Notes under the pieces: model-generated | Databases searched by the model: none | What the model was told of the DNA's origin: nothing | The model's input: only the letters and a program-made list of their open reading frames with translations | NCBI GenBank assembly: GCA_944323495.1 | Contig: CALUSZ010000098.1 | Span: forward strand, 1-17,302 | Origin: Candidatus Gastranaerophilales bacterium | GTDB lineage: Bacteria; Cyanobacteriota; Vampirovibrionia; Gastranaerophilales; Gastranaerophilaceae | Direction of reading: 5' to 3' | DNA: 17,302 bases | Position numbers and translations under genes: made by a program | Part shown: piece by piece, positions 5,735 to 17,265 of the stretch | Layout: the number at the start of each line of letters is the position of its first letter | Numbering within the stretch: position 1 is the first letter of the stretch

Positions 5735-7027
5735 ATGAACACAACTATTGAAAAACAACCGGAAAACATCATAAAAGTTGATATTGAAATTCCGGCAAAA
5801 GATGCAGTTAACTATTATAACAATGCAGCAAAAAAACTTGCGCAATATGTTAATATTCCGGGATTTAGGAAGGGAAAAGCTCCCAGAAATATTGTAGAAC
5901 AATATGTTGGAGAAGACAGAATTAAACATGAAGCATTAGAAGGAGCTCTTCCAAAAATTTTTGCTGACGTAATTAAAGAAAATAAATTTGATGTAGTTGC
6001 CCAGCCATATGTAGAATCTTATGACTATAAAATTGGCAGCGATTTAAAAATTACAGCTAAAATTGAACTCCGTCCTGAAGTTACATTAGGTGAATACAAA
6101 GGACTGACAATAGATGTTGACGAATATAAAATTCCTGAAGATGCTATGCAAAAATCTATTGACGGTCTCTTAGAACAGCATGCAACAACAGTAGTCGTTA
6201 CAGATAGAAAAACGATAAATACTGATATAGTAGTCTTTGACTTTGAAGGTTTTTCTAACGGCGAAAAAATTGAACATGGTGATGCTAAAAATTACACTCT
6301 TGATTTGGCTCATTCAAGTTTTATTCCTGGTTTTGCTGAGCAGCTTGTGGATAAAACACTCGGGGAAGAATTTGAAATTAACGTAACATTCCCTGAAGAA
6401 TACCACGAAAAGAAACTTGCTGGTCAGCCGGCAGTATTTAAATGCAAAATCAACGAAATAAAGACAAAAGTTCTGCCAGAATTAAATGATGAATTTGTTC
6501 AGAAGGTTGGACCATTTAAAACAGTTGATGATTTAAAAGCTGACATACAAAAATATCTAGACAATCAAAAGGCTGACATTGACAGAACAAATTCTGAGAA
6601 AGCAATATTCGAAAAAATTACAGGAGATGCTAAGGTAGAAATTCAGCAGTCAATGATTGATAGAGAAGCAGATCAGCTTCTGGAAGAATATAAACAGAAG
6701 CTTTCTATGCAAGGCTTTACTTGGGAGCAGGCAGTACAGGCTCAAGGATATGACAGTATTATGAACAGCCTAAAAGAAGACGCTGCTGTCAGAGTTAAAA
6801 ATACACTTGTTATAGATAAGATTGCAAAAGAAGAAAATATAACAGTTTCACAAGCGGACTTTGGCGCAAAATTATCAGAACTCAGCAGAATGTATAATAT
6901 TGATACTCCAACAATGATTAAGCAGCTTTCGCAGACTCCGGGTGTATTCAATGCACTTTCTCAACAGGCACTAAACGAAAAAGTTACACAATTTCTTGCT
7001 GAAAACAACAAAGTTAATTTAAAATAA
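5735..7027 (+). CDS. tig: Trigger factor, ribosome-associated chaperone
   Basis: A 430-residue protein with the three trigger-factor domains. The N-terminal ribosome-binding domain carries the signature GFRKGKAP at residues 43-50, which docks at the exit tunnel. The middle FKBP-like prolyl isomerase domain (about 150-245) includes VVFDFEGFSNGE and FIPGFAEQLVDKTLGEEFE. The helical C-terminal chaperone domain (about 250-430) completes the fold. Trigger factor binds nascent chains as they leave the ribosome. Length is normal. The SD AGAGGA lies 8 nt before the ATG. In many bacteria clpP/clpX follow tig; here a strong terminator follows immediately and no clp genes are present. Confidence 0.97.
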   Translation: MNTTIEKQPENIIKVDIEIPAKDAVNYYNNAAKKLAQYVNIPGFRKGKAPRNIVEQYVGEDRIKHEALEGALPKIFADVIKENKFDVVAQPYVESYDYKIGSDLKITAKIELRPEVTLGEYKGLTIDVDEYKIPEDAMQKSIDGLLEQHATTVVVTDRKTINTDIVVFDFEGFSNGEKIEHGDAKNYTLDLAHSSFIPGFAEQLVDKTLGEEFEINVTFPEEYHEKKLAGQPAVFKCKINEIKTKVLPELNDEFVQKVGPFKTVDDLKADIQKYLDNQKADIDRTNSEKAIFEKITGDAKVEIQQSMIDREADQLLEEYKQKLSMQGFTWEQAVQAQGYDSIMNSLKEDAAVRVKNTLVIDKIAKEENITVSQADFGAKLSELSRMYNIDTPTMIKQLSQTPGVFNALSQQALNEKVTQFLAENNKVNLK

Positions 7028-7030
7028 ATA

Positions 7031-7060
7031 AAAAAGTCCGGTATTAATACCGGACTTTTT
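7031..7060. terminator. Bidirectional terminator between tig and the prepilin gene
   Basis: A perfectly palindromic 30-bp segment: AAAAAGTCCGGTATT (7031-7045) with its complement to 7060. The A-run and T-run flanks give a U-tract in both directions. It sits 3 nt after the tig stop and directly abuts the stop of the convergent prepilin gene, so it should terminate both. Confidence 0.92.
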
Positions 7061-7846
7061 TTATCTAGCTTTTCTCGGATCAGCTATTTTAAGAATACCT
7101 TCTCTTGGCGGAACTATAGAATACCCGGTACAATTAATAAGAGTACCTAAACTGCTGCCATTTCTAACAGTACAGAATGCATCCCTATAGTTTGAATAAG
7201 GTATTGCTTGAAATTCAAACCCATTTCTATTTATTACATTATTTCTACCAACAATACCATTATCAATGTATGCAGGCAGCAAATCTCTTCTTAATTGTAA
7301 ATTAACAGTACTCCCTGCTACAACAGGAATTAAATATCCGTTATCCGCATCAACATATGCTAAACGAATAGTAGCAAAACCATTATTAGCTCTTGTTTTT
7401 CTCTGCGGTACTGTCATCGTTATAGGTATTGCATTAGTTGCACCTGCAACCGCTCCTACACCGTTAAATCCATCGCTAAGATTTTTTGAATAATAATACT
7501 TAACACCATTTGCAGTAATAACTTCTTCAGCATTTGCAGCTCCTGGTAACACCCATCCTGCAGCAGGTGGAATTTCCCCAGGCTCATCATTATTTTCATC
7601 TTCGCCATCTATTTCTAATACATCTTTTACGTGCAACATAATCTGACTATTTGAAGCTTCACTATTTACAGCCTTAGCATCTGCTATAGCATTATATAAA
7701 TTTATATAACCGTTATAATAAAATAAGTTATACGCCCTATCAGCACCATGTTTTGCGATTGTCATACCCATCGCCGAAACTACTCCAATAATGCCAATAC
7801 ATAAAAGCAGTTCTGCCAAAGTGAACGCTTTTTTTAATTTCTTCAT
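7061..7846 (-). CDS. Prepilin-type N-terminal cleavage/methylation domain protein (type IV pilin or pseudopilin)
   Basis: A 261-residue protein starting MKKLKKAFTLAELLLCIGII. This is a class III signal: a short basic leader, Ala at -1, Phe at +1 and Glu at +5 (residue 12), followed by a hydrophobic helix. A prepilin peptidase would cut after Ala7. The rest looks like a secreted pilin head with Gly/Asn-rich and beta-like stretches. Two cysteines near 225 and 239 could form the C-terminal disulfide loop seen in many type IV pilins. It could be a minor pilin or a type II secretion pseudopilin; no assembly ATPase or peptidase is nearby. Its ATG overlaps the DUF3326 stop as ATGA, with GGAG about 9 nt upstream, so translation should be coupled to that gene. 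Confidence 0.85.
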   Translation of the reverse strand: MKKLKKAFTLAELLLCIGIIGVVSAMGMTIAKHGADRAYNLFYYNGYINLYNAIADAKAVNSEASNSQIMLHVKDVLEIDGEDENNDEPGEIPPAAGWVLPGAANAEEVITANGVKYYYSKNLSDGFNGVGAVAGATNAIPITMTVPQRKTRANNGFATIRLAYVDADNGYLIPVVAGSTVNLQLRRDLLPAYIDNGIVGRNNVINRNGFEFQAIPYSNYRDAFCTVRNGSSLGTLINCTGYSIVPPREGILKIADPRKAR

Positions 7847-8787
7847 GCTATTCGCTCCATAAGTTCTTCGTATGTATTTATTATATCACATGTTAATAAA
7901 AAATTCATCGGTGTTACGTCTAAAATAGTTTTATTTTCTTTTACTGCAAAAACTTTTTTGCCCCTTCTTGACATTTCCAGAACAGGGATACATCCAATAG
8001 AATTATATGGAACAATTAAAAAATCTACATCATCAACACTTATTCCGGTATTTGAAATTAATGGAGCCCGACTTAGACCGAGAAGAATACACGGCAAAAA
8101 CGTAGGTGTTATATATTCAGCGGCACATCTTTTATCTACAATATCAGTACTAATCTCTATATCATCAAACGCCGGTGCATGAGCACAAGGTATTAAAAAT
8201 TCTTTAGAAATATAATGTGAAATTATAGCCTCAACTCCGCCTACCGGATCAACTCCAATACCTTTTGCATAGTCATCGCCTTCATCTTGAGGGAAACGGC
8301 ACACTACAGCAATTGCCTCAGCTCCTCTTAAAATTAGTTTCTCAGCAGCTTTCTTTAATGTTAATAAATTTTCGACATTACCAGTTGAAATTCCCGAAGA
8401 ATCTACAAAAAACTCAACTCCTACGGCTTCTTCAGTTATTTCATATCCAATAATATTTAATCCATAAACAACCTCTGCAGCATTAAGTGTATTTATATGA
8501 ACGTTTAAAACCCCGGCAGTAATAGACTTATCAAAAATTATACCTATTTTATTCTCACTTGAAACCTGCAGCCTAATATTACCTTTAAAAAATTCGTCAA
8601 GAGAATACCCTTCAACATATAGCATATTATCTGTAATTCCGGAAAAACAAGCAGCATTAACAACATTTGGATTAACAATAAGTCTGCAGCATCTCGCAAT
8701 CCGCCTAGCCCAAACACTTGCATCTCCTGCAAACCCACCGATTGAGGCCCCTATTCCTGTTGGAACAATAAAAGCACCTGTTTTCAT
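7843..8787 (-). CDS. DUF3326 family protein (cyanobacterial conserved protein)
   Basis: A 314-residue soluble protein. Family blocks are visible in order: IVPTGIGASIGGFAGDA near the N-terminus, LIVNPNVVNAACFSG, MLYVEGYSLDEF, GAEAIAVVCRFPQDE, GVDPVGGVEAIISH, IPCAHAPAF and FLPCILLGLSRAP. From memory these match DUF3326, found throughout cyanobacteria and in plants; the biochemical function is unknown. I chose the ATG at 8785-8787 because homology begins directly after it (MKTGAFIVPTG); a longer frame reaching 9057 would run through the promoter and into the divergent CorC-like gene. It overlaps the prepilin gene by 4 nt. It has no SD but a near-consensus promoter ending 7 nt before the ATG. Confidence 0.88.
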   Translation of the reverse strand: MKTGAFIVPTGIGASIGGFAGDASVWARRIARCCRLIVNPNVVNAACFSGITDNMLYVEGYSLDEFFKGNIRLQVSSENKIGIIFDKSITAGVLNVHINTLNAAEVVYGLNIIGYEITEEAVGVEFFVDSSGISTGNVENLLTLKKAAEKLILRGAEAIAVVCRFPQDEGDDYAKGIGVDPVGGVEAIISHYISKEFLIPCAHAPAFDDIEISTDIVDKRCAAEYITPTFLPCILLGLSRAPLISNTGISVDDVDFLIVPYNSIGCIPVLEMSRRGKKVFAVKENKTILDVTPMNFLLTCDIINTYEELMERIA

Positions 8788-8794
8788 ACATACA

Positions 8795-8823
8795 ATTATA
8801 ATATACATCCCAAAATATTGCAA
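8795..8823 (-). promoter_or_regulatory. Sigma-70-type promoter of DUF3326, putatively leaderless
   Basis: On the minus strand TTGCAA (8818-8823), a 17-nt spacer and a perfect TATAAT (8795-8800). The -10 ends 7 nt before the ATG at 8787, so the mRNA would start about one base before the start codon. This is the best of the leaderless candidates in the window. Confidence 0.6.
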
Positions 8824-8830
8824 AAATTTC

Positions 8831-8858
8831 TTGTCTAGTGTAGAATTAGAAGTATAAT
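8831..8858 (+). promoter_or_regulatory. Promoter of the CorC/HlyC-like gene
   Basis: TTGTCT (8831-8836), a 16-nt spacer and TATAAT (8853-8858). The predicted start near 8865 gives a leader of about 14 nt containing GAGAG (8871-8875), a weak SD. It is divergent from the DUF3326 promoter, with 7 bp between the two -35 elements. Confidence 0.6.
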
Positions 8859-8878
8859 TTAAAGGTAATTGAGAGTAA

Positions 8879-10222
8879 ATGAGCCTAACAGACATCTTTA
8901 TAAATGTTTTTATAATATCATTTTTACTTTTTGTTAATGGTTTCTTTGTAGCAGCAGAATTCTCTCTTGTAAAAGTTAGAAAAACCAGGCTGGAACAATT
9001 ATGTAATGAGGGAAATTCCAATGCCAAAAGGGCCTTAAAATTAGTTAATGATGTCAATAAAATGCTTGCTGCAGCACAACTCGGTGTAACAATTGCAAGT
9101 ATTGCCTTAGGATGGGTTGCCGAATCAACAATAGTTCAACTAATAGAACCTGTTCTTAGAATATTTTTTACTTCAACAAGTGTAATAACAGCTCATGCAA
9201 TTGCCGTACCTATATCATTTGTTTTAGTAACATATTTTCACGTACTGCTTGGAGAACAGCTGCCTAAGTGTATCTCATTAAGACATCCTGAAACATTAGC
9301 ACTTCTAATTTCAACACCTATGGATATCTTTATTACATTGTTTAAGCCTTTTGTATGGCTTCTTGAAGTATCAGGCAATAAAATACTTGCAGCTTGCCAT
9401 GCTAATTCAGAAGATGCTTCATTAGTACATTCAACAGAAGAATTGGACATGCTGGTCGATGCAAGTTATAACGAAGGTGTTTTAAATGAAACTGAAGCAG
9501 AAATGCTTCATAATATGTTTAAATTTTCTGACTTAATGGCGAAACAGGTTATGATACCCAGGACAGATATGGTATGTATTCCAAATGATATAACATTTGA
9601 TGAGCTTAATAAAGTTGCGATGGAAAATCAGTACACTCGCTACCCTGTATATGAAGAAAATATTGACAAAATTCTTGGATTCATACATGTTAAAGATTTA
9701 TACTCACTTACAATGACAAAAGAGAGTTATTCAATGGATAAAATTATACGTCCGTTAATTCTTATCCCTGAGACAATGACACTGGATAATCTTGTTATTG
9801 AGTTTAAAAAGCGCCATATACAAATGGCAGTGGTTATTGATGAATTTGGCGGAACATCCGGTTTAATAACGTTAGAAGACGTGCTTGAAGAAATAATCGG
9901 TGATGTACAGGATGAATTTGATGAAGATGTAGAAGCTAATATAGAAGAAATCGGAGAAAATACTTACATTGCAAATGCAATGATGCGTATAGATGAACTG
10001 GTTAAATTTTTTGACCTAAAAGAAGCCCTGTTTGAAGAGGATGACGTTGATACAATAGCCGGATTAGTTGTAAAACTGTTAGGACGAATTGCAAACATCG
10101 GCGATACTGTATCTTTTAATGGTTTAACCTTTACAGTAACTGAAGTTGATGGTGCTAGAATAACAAAATTACAAATATATAGAGAACCCTTTACAGAGCA
10201 GCAGGAAAGTGAAGAGGCTTAG
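8879..10222 (+). CDS. Hemolysin/CorC family membrane protein with CNNM, CBS-pair and CorC_HlyC domains
   Basis: A 447-residue protein. The N-terminal DUF21/CNNM membrane domain (about residues 1-190) has the conserved GFFVAAEFSLVKVRKTRLEQL and LGVTIASIALGW motifs. A cytoplasmic CBS pair follows (about 210-330), with the entry motif VMIPRTDMVCI and the IDEFGGTSGLITLEDVLEEI segment. The C-terminal CorC_HlyC domain spans about 345-435. Such proteins are linked to divalent cation (Mg2+, Co2+) transport or efflux, with CBS domains sensing nucleotides. The old 'hemolysin' name does not imply toxicity. Length is typical. A small hairpin overlaps the stop codon. Confidence 0.93.
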   Translation: MSLTDIFINVFIISFLLFVNGFFVAAEFSLVKVRKTRLEQLCNEGNSNAKRALKLVNDVNKMLAAAQLGVTIASIALGWVAESTIVQLIEPVLRIFFTSTSVITAHAIAVPISFVLVTYFHVLLGEQLPKCISLRHPETLALLISTPMDIFITLFKPFVWLLEVSGNKILAACHANSEDASLVHSTEELDMLVDASYNEGVLNETEAEMLHNMFKFSDLMAKQVMIPRTDMVCIPNDITFDELNKVAMENQYTRYPVYEENIDKILGFIHVKDLYSLTMTKESYSMDKIIRPLILIPETMTLDNLVIEFKKRHIQMAVVIDEFGGTSGLITLEDVLEEIIGDVQDEFDEDVEANIEEIGENTYIANAMMRIDELVKFFDLKEALFEEDDVDTIAGLVVKLLGRIANIGDTVSFNGLTFTVTEVDGARITKLQIYREPFTEQQESEEA

Positions 10223-10234
10223 GCCTGTAAGCCT
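10215..10234 (+). terminator. Weak hairpin at the end of the CorC-like gene
   Basis: AGGCTTA (10215-10221) pairs perfectly with TAAGCCT (10228-10234) across a 6-nt loop and overlaps the stop codon. There is no immediate T-run; the nearest is TTTTA about 14 nt later, after a second small GCC/GGC pair. It may be a partial terminator or attenuator. Confidence 0.35.
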
Positions 10235-10262
10235 AGCCCTGATGGCGTTTTACCATGTAAAG

Positions 10263-10306
10263 TTTTGTAAAATTTTAAAAATTTTATGCAATTTTGTTTT
10301 ACAAAA
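10263..10306. repeat. AT-rich 10-bp inverted repeat in the CorC-like/unknown gene gap
   Basis: TTTTGTAAAA (10263-10272) and TTTTACAAAA (10297-10306) are exact reverse complements separated by 24 nt of A/T-rich sequence. It lies in the 135-bp gap upstream of the 234-residue gene and could be an operator or weak terminator. In sequence this AT-rich it may be chance. No convincing promoter was found in the gap. Confidence 0.3.
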
Positions 10307-10357
10307 ATACTTTATATAAATACAAGTGTGTTTATAGATTGTAGTGAAGGAAAATCA

Positions 10358-11062
10358 ATGACATCAGGTTTAGCAATATCATCATTCATGCCATCCATTG
10401 TATCAAGCGGAATATTTTCTTCAAGAAGAGCTGATAAAGGTGTAGAAGCTCTTGCATCAAATAACCCGTTTGTAAGTGCAATGAATTTTGATGTTGCAGC
10501 AGGCCAGGTTGCAAATGCTGCTAAAGGTGTAGCTAATATTGCAAGAGAATCTTCTAACTCCGTTGCTACAGGTATTGTTAGCGCAGAAGAAGCTATTAAA
10601 AATCTTTCCAAAGCTGATAAGTTTATGAATGGAGTTAGCAAGGTTATTAACTTCACAGCTGATCACATAAATCCGCTAATCGTTGCCACAGGAGCTGTTA
10701 AAGTGGCATGTTCCGATGATAAAGCTGAAGCTTTTTCAAGAGAAGCTCTAGCTCTCGGTACTATGTTTGGAAGTGAAGCTTTAGCTAAAAGATTCATTGG
10801 TATGCCAATGCTGGAAAAAGATGCTGTTACCGGTAAAAAGATTGCTTTTAAAAGAGAAGGATGGTATAAAGACAGCAAATTATTAACAAAACAGGCTGAA
10901 GCTTTTAAAGATTACTGTGCTACAAAGAAAATATTTAATAAATCTTTGAAATTTTTACCTGGCGCTCTCAAAGGGTTTGCATTTGTGGCAGCTTCAATTG
11001 GAGGTTATCAATTAGGACTATCTGCTGCTGATTATATTCTAAAAGAAAGCAAAGGAAATTAG
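10358..11062 (+). CDS. Unknown alanine-rich 234-residue protein
   Basis: I do not recognise the family. The protein starts MTSGLAISSFMPSIVSSGIF and is rich in Ala, Ser and Lys. It has long helical stretches and two mildly hydrophobic segments, one near residues 115-130 (INPLIVATGAVKVA) and one near the C-terminus (LKGFAFVAASIGGYQLGLSA), that could contact a membrane. There is no signal peptide. I chose the ATG at 10358 because AAGGA lies 7 nt upstream; an in-frame ATG at 10286 has no SD and would add a Cys/Phe-rich tail unlike the rest. Its stop overlaps that of the convergent minus-strand gene by 3-4 bases. It is probably transcribed alone. Confidence 0.7.
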   Translation: MTSGLAISSFMPSIVSSGIFSSRRADKGVEALASNNPFVSAMNFDVAAGQVANAAKGVANIARESSNSVATGIVSAEEAIKNLSKADKFMNGVSKVINFTADHINPLIVATGAVKVACSDDKAEAFSREALALGTMFGSEALAKRFIGMPMLEKDAVTGKKIAFKREGWYKDSKLLTKQAEAFKDYCATKKIFNKSLKFLPGALKGFAFVAASIGGYQLGLSAADYILKESKGN

Positions 11063-11889
11063 CGCAGAGATTGGATTTTACCTTTTTCTTTATATAATGT
11101 TTGGAATATAGACTGCGAACGTCTGTAATTATTTATAGAAGCTTCCAACGAGGCATTTATAGTTATATATATTATAGGAATAGAAATTGCAACGGTTAAT
11201 ATAGCCACTATAGCATGTCTTATTACGGTTTGAATTATCCTAAAACGCTGTTTTGTAATTGCGATGTCATTTTGTTCTTTGAGAATTTTATTTATTAAAT
11301 TTTTTCTCTCTTTGACTGTTAAACCCTCTATAAAATCAACGTTTTGCGGATCAATATAAATAACATATTTTGAATATTTTACATTTCCATCCAGAAAATC
11401 AAGGCTGTCATTGTAGTTCTTTTGCTCCGGAGTTATTTTTCTTTCCGTAATATTTCCGTTAGATACCGTTTCTATATCAGGATTCTGGGGAGTTTCTGCA
11501 AAAGCTGCGCTGCTTATGGTACTTTCGGCATCTTTTTTTTCTTGAGAGTCGCTTTGCTGCTTGTTTAACTTTGCTTTATATTTTTTTATAAAATTGTCAT
11601 CAAAATTCTCATCTAGCTTTATATCCTTCTTTGCCTTTGTCGTTTCCTGCTTTACCGGCTGCTCTGCAGAGGTTTCATCTTTAGGTTCTTCAAAAAGAGT
11701 TGTATCATCATTTGCATTAAAGTTCGGGCTAATCTTATCGGAGTTAGCATCGGCATTTAAATTTTTTGCATCCTGCGTAAGTTTTTGCTGGAGCTGCTCT
11801 ATTAATTCAGGGGAAATATCATCGTTTAGTGAGGCTAATTCACTTATATCCATTGTGTCTTTATCATTAAAAACATTCTTGCCAGCCAT
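11059..11889 (-). CDS. Acidic, low-complexity protein with one C-terminal membrane span, unknown function
   Basis: A 276-residue protein starting MAGKNVFNDKDTMDISELAS. The first 150 or so residues are rich in Asp, Glu, Asn, Lys and Gln and look disordered. A more ordered segment follows (YSKYVIYIDPQNVDFIEGL, about 175-195), then a basic helix. One membrane span lies near 232-253 (AIVAILTVAISIPIIYITI), with a short basic tail. With no signal peptide, the N-terminus is most likely cytoplasmic, as in single-pass scaffolds or adaptors; that is inference. I chose the ATG at 11887-11889, which has GAGAG upstream; the longer frame to 11958 would begin within the -35 of the promoter found here. I know no family for it. 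Confidence 0.7.
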   Translation of the reverse strand: MAGKNVFNDKDTMDISELASLNDDISPELIEQLQQKLTQDAKNLNADANSDKISPNFNANDDTTLFEEPKDETSAEQPVKQETTKAKKDIKLDENFDDNFIKKYKAKLNKQQSDSQEKKDAESTISSAAFAETPQNPDIETVSNGNITERKITPEQKNYNDSLDFLDGNVKYSKYVIYIDPQNVDFIEGLTVKERKNLINKILKEQNDIAITKQRFRIIQTVIRHAIVAILTVAISIPIIYITINASLEASINNYRRSQSIFQTLYKEKGKIQSLR

Positions 11890-11929
11890 ATATGACTCTC
11901 TTTTCTTTTTTGTAGTATGATATAAACAT

Positions 11930-11958
11930 ATTATATCTGATATTTTGCGAATAGGCAA
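11930..11958 (-). promoter_or_regulatory. Promoter of the acidic membrane-protein gene
   Basis: On the minus strand TTGCCT (11953-11958), a 17-nt spacer and TATAAT (11930-11935). The expected leader is about 34 nt and includes AGAGAG before the ATG at 11889. It lies in the 86-bp divergent gap shared with the heptose-kinase operon, for which I see no equally good promoter. Confidence 0.6.
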
Positions 11959-11975
11959 TCATAAGAGAGATTGAA

Positions 11976-12989
11976 ATGGATAAGGATAAATTAGAAAATT
12001 ATATAAAAAAGCTGGGAGAAGCAAAAATACTTGTCGTCGGAGATTTAGCACTAGATGAGATGGTTTACGGCGATACAGAGCGCATTTCAAGAGAGGCGCC
12101 GGTTATAATTTTACAACATACGCACACTAAATTTATACTTGGCGGTGCCTCAAATGCTGCACATAACGTTGCCGAAATTAATGGAGGCAAGGTTTGTGTT
12201 ATAGGTGTAATAGGCGATGATTATCAGGCACAAGATTTAAAAAATGCATTCATAAAGGCTAATATTGACTGCAAGTCGCTTATTACAGATAAAAACCGAA
12301 AAACAATTACCAAAACCAGAATTTCCGGTTCCTGCTCACACTCTATAACACAGCAGATTGTAAGAATTGACAGACAAACCAATGCTCCTTTATCAAAAGA
12401 AACTGAAGAGGCTATGATAGAAGAAATAAAAAAACTTTTGCCTCATCATGACGCAGTTATTTTATCAGATTACCATATTGGTACTTTAAGCGACCGGATT
12501 ATAAAAACGGTTGCAGATGTCGCTCATAAATATAATAAAAAAGTAATTGTAGACGCTCAAAGAGATTTGAACAGGTACAAAGGTATTACATCTATGACTC
12601 CAAACCTTCCTGATACACAAAAACATGTAGGTTTTTATCTTAGAAGCAAGGATGATTTTTTGAGAGCCGGAAATTTGCTTTTAGAACAATCCGGAGCTGA
12701 TGCAGTGCTTATAACTTGCGGTTCAGAGGGAATGGTTGTGGTTGAAAAAGGAAATAAATATACACACATTCCTGTTTTTAATAAGGCAGAAGTATTTGAT
12801 GTAACCGGTGCCGGCGATACTGTTACAGCTATATATACACTTGCTCTGGCAATAGGTGCAGAACCTGTTTATGCAGCTGTTATCGGAAATATTGCTGCTG
12901 GAATTGTAATAAAACAGTACGGATGCGCAACGACTACAATAGATGAAATTTTAAAATCCGTTCCGGAAAGAATTGTATTAGACAACTAA
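11976..12989 (+). CDS. rfaE1: D-glycero-beta-D-manno-heptose-7-phosphate kinase (HldE N-domain type, PfkB family)
   Basis: A 337-residue ribokinase-fold sugar kinase. Family signatures are VVGDLALDEMVYGDTERISR near the N-terminus, the substrate-side LGGASNAAHNVAEI, ILSDYHIGTLSD, and the ATP-site motif FDVTGAGDTVTA with likely catalytic Asp281. HldE-type kinases phosphorylate heptose-7-phosphate at C1 to supply ADP-heptose or related nucleotide heptose for LPS core or surface glycans. Only the kinase domain is present; the adenylyltransferase domain fused to it in E. coli HldE must be elsewhere. AAGAGAG precedes the ATG. It is the first gene of a five-gene plus-strand run. The exact substrate (beta- versus alpha-heptose route) cannot be fixed from sequence alone. 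Confidence 0.85.
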   Translation: MDKDKLENYIKKLGEAKILVVGDLALDEMVYGDTERISREAPVIILQHTHTKFILGGASNAAHNVAEINGGKVCVIGVIGDDYQAQDLKNAFIKANIDCKSLITDKNRKTITKTRISGSCSHSITQQIVRIDRQTNAPLSKETEEAMIEEIKKLLPHHDAVILSDYHIGTLSDRIIKTVADVAHKYNKKVIVDAQRDLNRYKGITSMTPNLPDTQKHVGFYLRSKDDFLRAGNLLLEQSGADAVLITCGSEGMVVVEKGNKYTHIPVFNKAEVFDVTGAGDTVTAIYTLALAIGAEPVYAAVIGNIAAGIVIKQYGCATTTIDEILKSVPERIVLDN

Positions 12990-13003
12990 ACAAGGGGAAA
13001 TAT

Positions 13004-13540
13004 ATGAAAAATTTTAACATAGTAGATATTATAATAGTTTTAGGAGTAATATTAGCTCTTATTATTGGAGTATTAACAACAAAACATTTCCGTCAGACAG
13101 CTGACAAACAAATAGAAGCAACATCTGCTATTACATTTCAAGTATTCTTAAGAGGAGTCACTGTTACCGGTGACGAATTTCCAATTAAACCAGAGGATAA
13201 AACTTTTATAACAATAAGAAATGTTCCTTACACAGAACTAAATGTTGTAAATGTTTCTTCTGAATCAAGAAAAACTGCTTTACCATCACTAAAAGCAAAA
13301 GAACAATATATACTAATTCAAGATCCGGCACAGCCTTCTATTTATGATGCGATTATCACAATAAAGGATACTGCAAAAATTACTAAAGACGGTGCTGTTG
13401 TCGGCGGAAATAAAATAAAAATGGGACTGCCAGTAACACTGGAAGGTAAATGCTACAAATTTAACGGTACAATTTCTGATGTTAGAGTCACATCCGATGT
13501 CGAAGTAGAGGACGCTGGTACTAACAATCTTGTAGGATAG
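13004..13540 (+). CDS. DUF4330 domain membrane-anchored protein
   Basis: A 178-residue protein with one N-terminal membrane anchor (IVDIIIVLGVILALIIGVL, about residues 6-24) and an extracytoplasmic, beta-rich domain. The segments TFITIRNVPYTELNV and ITKDGAVVGGNKIKMGLPVT, followed by LEGKCYKFNGTISDVRV, match from memory the cyanobacterial DUF4330 family. Its function is unknown. The gene starts 14 nt after the kinase gene with a good SD (AGGGG) and ends 4 nt before the next start. Close linkage with a Wzy_C-type protein suggests a part in surface polysaccharide export or polymerisation, but that is inference. Confidence 0.8.
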   Translation: MKNFNIVDIIIVLGVILALIIGVLTTKHFRQTADKQIEATSAITFQVFLRGVTVTGDEFPIKPEDKTFITIRNVPYTELNVVNVSSESRKTALPSLKAKEQYILIQDPAQPSIYDAIITIKDTAKITKDGAVVGGNKIKMGLPVTLEGKCYKFNGTISDVRVTSDVEVEDAGTNNLVG

Positions 13541-13544
13541 CTGT

Positions 13545-17176
<3,632 letters not shown>

Positions 17177-17197
17177 TGGCTCTGTCACAACAAATGG

Positions 17198-17226
17198 TTG
17201 ATTTTTGACGAGAAATAGCGTATAAT
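17198..17226 (+). promoter_or_regulatory. Promoter of the right-edge gene
   Basis: TTGATT (17198-17203), a 17-nt spacer and a perfect TATAAT (17221-17226). The expected start near 17233 gives a leader of about 33 nt containing AGGAGG (17251-17256) before the ATG at 17266. Confidence 0.65.
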
Positions 17227-17265
17227 AATAGTAAGAAACAGTACCACCGAAGGAGGTAATTGGAT

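Noticed and set aside
8788..9057. N-terminal extension of the DUF3326 gene to 9057
   Set aside because: It would overlap the CorC-like gene and both divergent promoters. DUF3326 homology begins right at the ATG at 8787.
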